Below are positions 59,266 through 64,000 of a stretch of 64,000 nt of DNA, one piece after another (positions within the stretch are counted from its first letter, which is position 1; each line of letters opens with the position of its first letter). The notes under the pieces were generated by a model. It was given only the letters and a program-made list of their open reading frames with translations, had not been told where the DNA came from and did not search any database. The stretch is from Agrocybe praecox. Lineage: Eukaryota; Basidiomycota; Agaricomycetes; Agaricales; Agrocybaceae. Position numbers and translations under genes: made by a program. Location: NCBI GenBank assembly GCA_964017145.1, contig OZ024845.1, positions 3,596,001-3,660,000 of the forward strand. The letters run 5' to 3'.

Positions 59266-59954
59266 AGTGGGTGACTTTCCGTAAGGTTTCTGATTAAAAT
59301 AATCCGGAATAAACTTAGTCGGAGCTTGAAATTCGAGAATTATTCCAATAATCTATTCAGCTGAATAAACCGTAAGCCAACTGAATATATTTATGTAGGT
59401 AATATTATTTCTTGCTACTGGGACCTGTCGCCCACGGTAAAAGTCATGAAGGATACATTACGCGAGAGAGATATTACTGAATGACATTGAGTGGGTTGAT
59501 TATGTGCTATTCAGACATAGAATGAGAGGATACACTCGGTGATAAGTGCTTAGAGAAGCAATCCGACCCTCATTAGCAGTCATTTTGGTGCCAAAAAATT
59601 TTCAGTTTGGGAAGGAGTATGGCGGATGTAAGTTTCTTCATGATTTGAAGTGAGTGGGCAAAGTTGACCAGCACGAGAAAGACTTGATGACCGTCGCCCC
59701 ATCGTCGAAGGGTGTGAGAATCATGTGTAGGCCTTGGCAAGACCCTAAAACGGCAGGTGAAGGATAATCTGGATTAAATATAATCTATTGAGGGGGTAGT
59801 TACCCCCTCATCAGATTAAGGTTTATTCAGAGGGATCGACAAATAATCCAGAGGCTCCACCTTCCTAATCAGGCCCGGCATCACGGCTGCGCCACCAAAT
59901 ATAATCTTTTATGATGCATAAATGATTAAAAAAGCTTACGGAAAGTCACCCAGT
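59266..59954. mobile_element. 683-bp inverted-repeat element (MITE-like)
   Basis: Left end GGGTGACTTTCCGTAAG at 59269, with its reverse complement CTTACGGAAAGTCACCC ending at 59951. AGT lies directly outside both ends (59266-59268 and 59952-59954), a possible 3-bp target duplication as in Harbinger-type elements. No coding capacity. An internal GGGGGTAGTTACCCCC palindrome lies near 59795. Confidence 0.75.
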
Positions 59955-61559
59955 GTTCAGTCAAGCAATATTCAGCGTATTTTCTGATATCGAGAAGCCG
60001 GTTTAAACTCCTCTCGGCTAATGTCCCAGATAGCAGTGAGCACTGGCATTGGGCAAGTCGTATGGGCTCCTGTTTGGAAGGAAAGACGTTTGTGTGATAG
60101 TGAACAATTTTGCAGACAGTTCGTGCGCATTCATTAGGATGTATGGAGCACTTGTTTGTAAAGTAATGTGAGTGGATTTTGGCAGGGTTAGGTACGCACA
60201 CGTCTCACCATGATTCTTCTCGGCCTTGTCTTCTGCTACCTATATTCCGCCAGATCAGACGTTGATCCTATCTAGCCATGTATCCATACGTTGTCGTGAT
60301 TCAACTGGGCGTACCAGACGGTCTTCAAGCTTTTTTTTGCCCTCTTGTCTCGCCTTAATTCGCAGTTCCGCATCTATGGCTTTCTTCAATTACGATTTCG
60401 TATGGTCCACAACCATACCTGCATTCCCGATAATGCTTCTCCCGTCTTCAGATGTTCTAACTTTCGGCTTTCCAATTGTACTGCGCACGCAATTCTCCTT
60501 GATTTCTCCCTTCGATTCGACTCCCTTCCACTTCACATCTTGAATTTAAAGTCCCCTGTTACCCACGTCTATGGTTGTACGTACGCTCGACAAATTCCTC
60601 GTTCTTTGTACTGTCAAATTTCAACATCGTATTAGCCTCTGCCGCTAGCTGGACTTCGTATGTATGCTGTACTAGGCATACCATATCCTCTCGCCATCCC
60701 TCGACTCTTCTTCTGCATACAGATCAGGCCCATCCTTCCCTGCTTTTGTGCAGTGTACTCGATGGTTGTTTTAGCCCGTGTAAGTTTCCCAGATTAATTA
60801 TTACCCATTCACTCTAATCGTAATTGTGGTGTTATCCTCGGTGGCTCAATCTGTTGCCACATATGTAGACCAAAATGGTACGTTATGTTTAATTTTCAAT
60901 GTTTGAAGTCCTTCGAGAAGATGCGGTATCCCGGCGTGGGTTTAAGTACATATTGATTTGTATGATTTAAACCAGCGGTACGTGGGACATTATATATTTA
61001 CCACCCTTACTTATTTTTAAACTAAATAGCAAGGGAAATATCGCCGTGAAGTTTGAACTCCAAGTTGAGCATGCTGCATATTACATACGCGTGAGTTCTT
61101 TTCTTGCATCTTGATCCCCTCGTTTGACTACGTATTCTCACCTAAACTTCAATATGTACAACGTTGAACGTTGAATGTTGAATATTATAGAGTGTACCAG
61201 ATTCGATCGGCTCAGCTGCTGTTCGCCGTTCGAACGCGTTGTTGACGCGATGTTTGATATGAAAGCTCCGTGCCGGCAGCTCCGAGCATCGCCACATGAA
61301 CTAAAATGGTGCATCAACATTTTTATTTCCACCATCAGCAAAAGCGGATTATTAATACATCGTAATATATCGTAATGTAATGGCCAACTTGACCACCTTT
61401 GGCCCAATCTTGGTGACCCCTAAGACTTTGCCCGTTAATAAGATCGTTTCAATGTACTGCTTACCAAGATGGTCAACTTGACCTTCAAGGTGAACATTGT
61501 AAAGCCTTACCGACAAGGTGAACTTTATATTGGGTCGAAGGGAAATAATGAAAAATGAC
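59955..61559. other. mostly non-coding; possible signal-peptide scrap
   Basis: A hydrophobic frame TLIVIVVLSSVAQSVATYVD at 60.81-60.88 kb looks like a leftover signal peptide exon, but no continuing exon was found. Otherwise nothing recognisable. Confidence 0.3.
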
Positions 61560-61711
61560 ATCGCCGGGCTGCTCCAGCCGGCCGAACCGGTGGAACTATG
61601 CCCGGCGGCCTGAGGTTTGGCCTGCGTGAAATTTGCCTTAAGCGAGGATCGAACCAGCGGCACCATGTAAACGGCACTGCTGATATAACCACTACGCCAT
61701 TGGGCTGTTTG
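61555..61711 (-). mobile_element. tRNA-derived SINE-like sequence
   Basis: On the minus strand, TGGCGTAGTGGTTA (RNA polymerase III A box) is followed about 35 bases later by GGTTCGATCC (B box). A GC-rich stem-forming body follows (CCGGTTCGGCCGG). The acceptor stem of a true tRNA does not close and the TPsiC stem has a mismatch, so a tRNA-headed SINE is more likely than a functional tRNA. Confidence 0.5.
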
Positions 61712-62251
61712 TAGGTCCTTGCAAATAGGTAATTATATACCTTACGGCACTTACTTTTAAACAACCGTCCCTGTGCGTGTGCTGCCCTCCGTGTGTGTTG
61801 TTTATGTGAATATGAGATGTATAAATGTAGATAGAGTAGATATATCTACTCACCATCAAAAGAAGCATTTTCTGCATTGGGAATACCTAGTTTTTCGTAC
61901 ATTACCGTGACCAACATTTTTGTGCCGCTATATATAGGAGCGCCAAAAATGGTGATGACTCCCTTTTTACTCTCCCTTTGCGCTTCTGGCATATGTCGCC
62001 CGCTTACACAATTTCCTTGGGCCCGCCCTTGCGTTCTGAAGGAGCAAGGCGATGCCACTTTTTGTGCAATGCTATTGGCTCCTGACGGACCAGGCCCGAT
62101 TGTGGCTCTGTCGGTGTCATATTCCGCTTACGACAAGGTCCTTGTTGTGCGTCAGATCACTGCGCCCTGTATCCGTCATTATACAAACGACCTACCTGTT
62201 TTTTCAACATTCTTATCACTTCCTTGGTCTCTTACCGTATTCTAACAACAA
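61712..62251. promoter_or_regulatory. upstream region of the Par32-like gene
   Basis: Non-coding by codon character. CTATATATAGG at about 61927 is TATA-like and lies about 320 bases before the start codon. A pyrimidine-rich stretch precedes the ATG at 62252, as is common in fungal 5' leaders. Confidence 0.3.
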
Positions 62252-63175
62252 ATGTCAAATTCTGAACGTTCCCTTTCTCGCGGCCGTGAGGTCTTCGTAC
62301 GTTCTTTGAACAACACCTTGTGCTTCGTCTCTGACTCTTATCCTCCAGCAATCCACAGGACGTGGAGGAATTGGCAACATTCGACACTCCTCCAAGTCTC
62401 GCGACGCCAAGCCCAACACTGGCCCTGACGATTTCTCTGTGATCCGTGGAAGGGAACCGATTAGCTCCAACCAGGTATGTGTTCATTTCCCCGCTGTCAA
62501 TCGGATCTTCATGATCGCCTACCTTCTTCTCTTCTCAGGTCTTCTCTACTGGCCGCGGTGGGGCTGGAAATATTCGTTCACCTTCTCGTGATCCCGCTGG
62601 TAAACCCTCTGTTGATCTTAGGGAAGAGGAAGTCATCAGGGAATGCGTAGCCGCCAACGAAGGAACCCAGTACGTAGATTCAATCCTATTTCTTATCAGG
62701 GTTAAATGTCTGATTATCCCGTTTAGCGTTCAAGTGGCCGTGGTGGTCTTGGCAACATGTCAGCTCGCTCCCGTTCCAGGGATCCCGCCAGCCCAAGTAC
62801 CTTTGCTGATCGCTCTCGCTCGCGCGAGCCTGGCCGATTCTCAACTGGCCGTGGTGGCGCTGGAAACATTCTCGCTGGCGATGGGCATATCGCTGAGGCC
62901 GTCGATGAGGACGAGAGGAAGGCGCGCAGGCCGGCAGCGAACGATGGGGTTGGGATGTAAGTTCTTGCTTATATTTGCTTTTCGTCTGAATGAAATTAAT
63001 TCTTTGTTTCTTATGTAGCCATTCCACGGGTCGTGGTGGTGCTGCAAATTTAACAACGACGCAGCAGCCTGACATCGAGCAGCCTCCACATCGCGTTACC
63101 GAGTTCGAGTCCACCGGACGCGGAGGCGCAGGCAATATTGTTCGCGATAGGTCCCGGTCCAGGCCAAGGGCTTAA
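62252..63175 (+). CDS. DUF3602 / Par32-like protein with six STGRGG repeats
   Basis: Exons: 62252-62296, 62349-62474, 62539 to about 62646, 62727-62956 and 63019-63175, about 221 residues. The chain is polar and Ser/Arg-rich, with no membrane span. It contains six copies of S(T/S)GRGGxGN or its variant AAN. This repeat defines DUF3602. The yeast member Par32/Amu1 is a phosphoprotein under TORC1 control that dampens the ammonium permeases Mep1 and Mep3, so a link to nitrogen signalling is a fair inference. The third splice donor is odd. The consensus GTACGT at 62670 would put the next exon out of frame, while a weaker GTAGCC at 62647 keeps it in frame. Confidence 0.8.
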
Positions 63176-64000
63176 ACCATCCCTATCAGTGTATATCCAA
63201 TAAACCGATAACACATTCACGCCAACGGCCACAAGTCAAGAAGAAATACATCCCCAGGGACTAGTTATTACACCCCAAACAATTCATCTTGTACCATCAT
63301 TTTTTTCGCATTTTCCTCCCCTATCTTCCTTATTTGTTTCGTGTATGATCGACACCGTCGTCATCTGATTTAACGATTAAATTATCTTCAAAATATGAAC
63401 TGACGTCAACAACAACAACATGTCCTCTTTATTCTCCTCAGGGTTTTGGGTTCGTCTTTTTTTTTTTACCTCTACGTACCCACCATATCTTCGTCCATTC
63501 GTCCTTGATCTTTGTCTTTCGACTTTCCCTCCCTGCAAATTCCCTTCAGTGTTCCCTTTATGCTCCTTTTATGACGAACATTTTTCTCCCTTTTTGCGTT
63601 TTTCTATCTTGTAACTCTTTTCTTTCCTTCGAGACATGATTCCTCCCCGGTTCTTTTACCTATGTATGTCTGCGATCGTCAACCGGATTCAGGAAAGGGG
63701 TCGACTATCTATGGATACCCATAAATATAAATTTATTGTAACTTGCAAAGGCGCGTCCACCGTCTTGTATGTATGTATGAATTCGTTGCATTATAGTTTT
63801 TTCTTCTTGCATTTTCTGGTGTTCGATTGTTCCTTGGGGAATTCGGGTATGTCGGTTATGTACTTTGCCGATGTACATACGCGTGACTAAACATATTGTC
63901 CAACTTTCATTACCTCTTCTATCATCTTGACATCGTTTATTTTGCATGTTATTCAATTGACGTGTGTGCGTTCCAAAAGTAGCCCACCACTTTTCTGCCA
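63176..64000. other. 3' flank, no gene seen
   Basis: AT- and pyrimidine-rich sequence after the Par32-like stop, with an AATAAA-like CCAATAAACC at about 63196 that could serve polyadenylation. No further gene recognised to the window edge. Confidence 0.45.

Overview
This window is nuclear DNA of a filamentous basidiomycete, most likely an Agaricomycete mushroom. The signs are many short GT-AG introns of about 45-80 bases, two NACHT-type (STAND/NLR-like) genes, one carrying a HET-E/D-style array of near-identical WD40 repeats, a fungal DUF3602/Par32-like gene, and a family of multi-zinc-finger DNA transposons. No operons, rRNA genes or CRISPR arrays were seen. Species was not determined.

Layout. 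(1) 0.45-6.45 kb: a non-coding repeat (copy A) and a decayed Kin1/Kin4-type kinase pseudogene. (2) 8.1-13.3 kb, minus strand: an intact seven-exon NLR gene (C2-like N-terminus, NACHT, 13 WD40 repeats). (3) 13.9-29.9 kb: a block of broken copies of conserved genes in a row: a multi-membrane-span protein, proteasome subunits RPN6 and RPN7, an auxilin/Swa2-like protein, a large low-complexity protein, PHO88/SND3, a glutathione S-transferase, an F-box/LRR-like scrap and a second RPN6 fragment. Most carry stops, frameshifts and small deletions. (4) 30.7-38.8 kb: an inverted second kinase pseudogene, a fragment of a repeated family, and the direct copy A'. (5) 39.4-40.4 kb: an intact five-exon secreted protein gene. 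(6) 42-51 kb: transposon territory. A 562-bp non-autonomous element interrupts a membrane-protein gene. A 6,156-bp element with 8-bp target duplications and matching terminal inverted repeats carries a nearly intact seven-plus-exon transposase gene. (7) 51-53.6 kb: a 5'-truncated Penelope-like reverse transcriptase next to telomere-like sequence, and a long palindrome. (8) 54.1-56.6 kb: a second intact NACHT gene with an unassigned C-terminus. (9) 57-64 kb: unclear coding remnants, a 683-bp inverted-repeat element, a tRNA-derived SINE-like sequence and an expressed-looking Par32/DUF3602 gene.

The window reads as an accessory region. Intact genes are of innate-recognition, secreted or mobile type. 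The housekeeping-type sequences are duplicated and decaying, presumably with working copies elsewhere. The strongest new item is the 44.8-50.9 kb transposon with its small relative at 43.7-44.2 kb. Both were delimited here directly from terminal repeats and target-site duplications.
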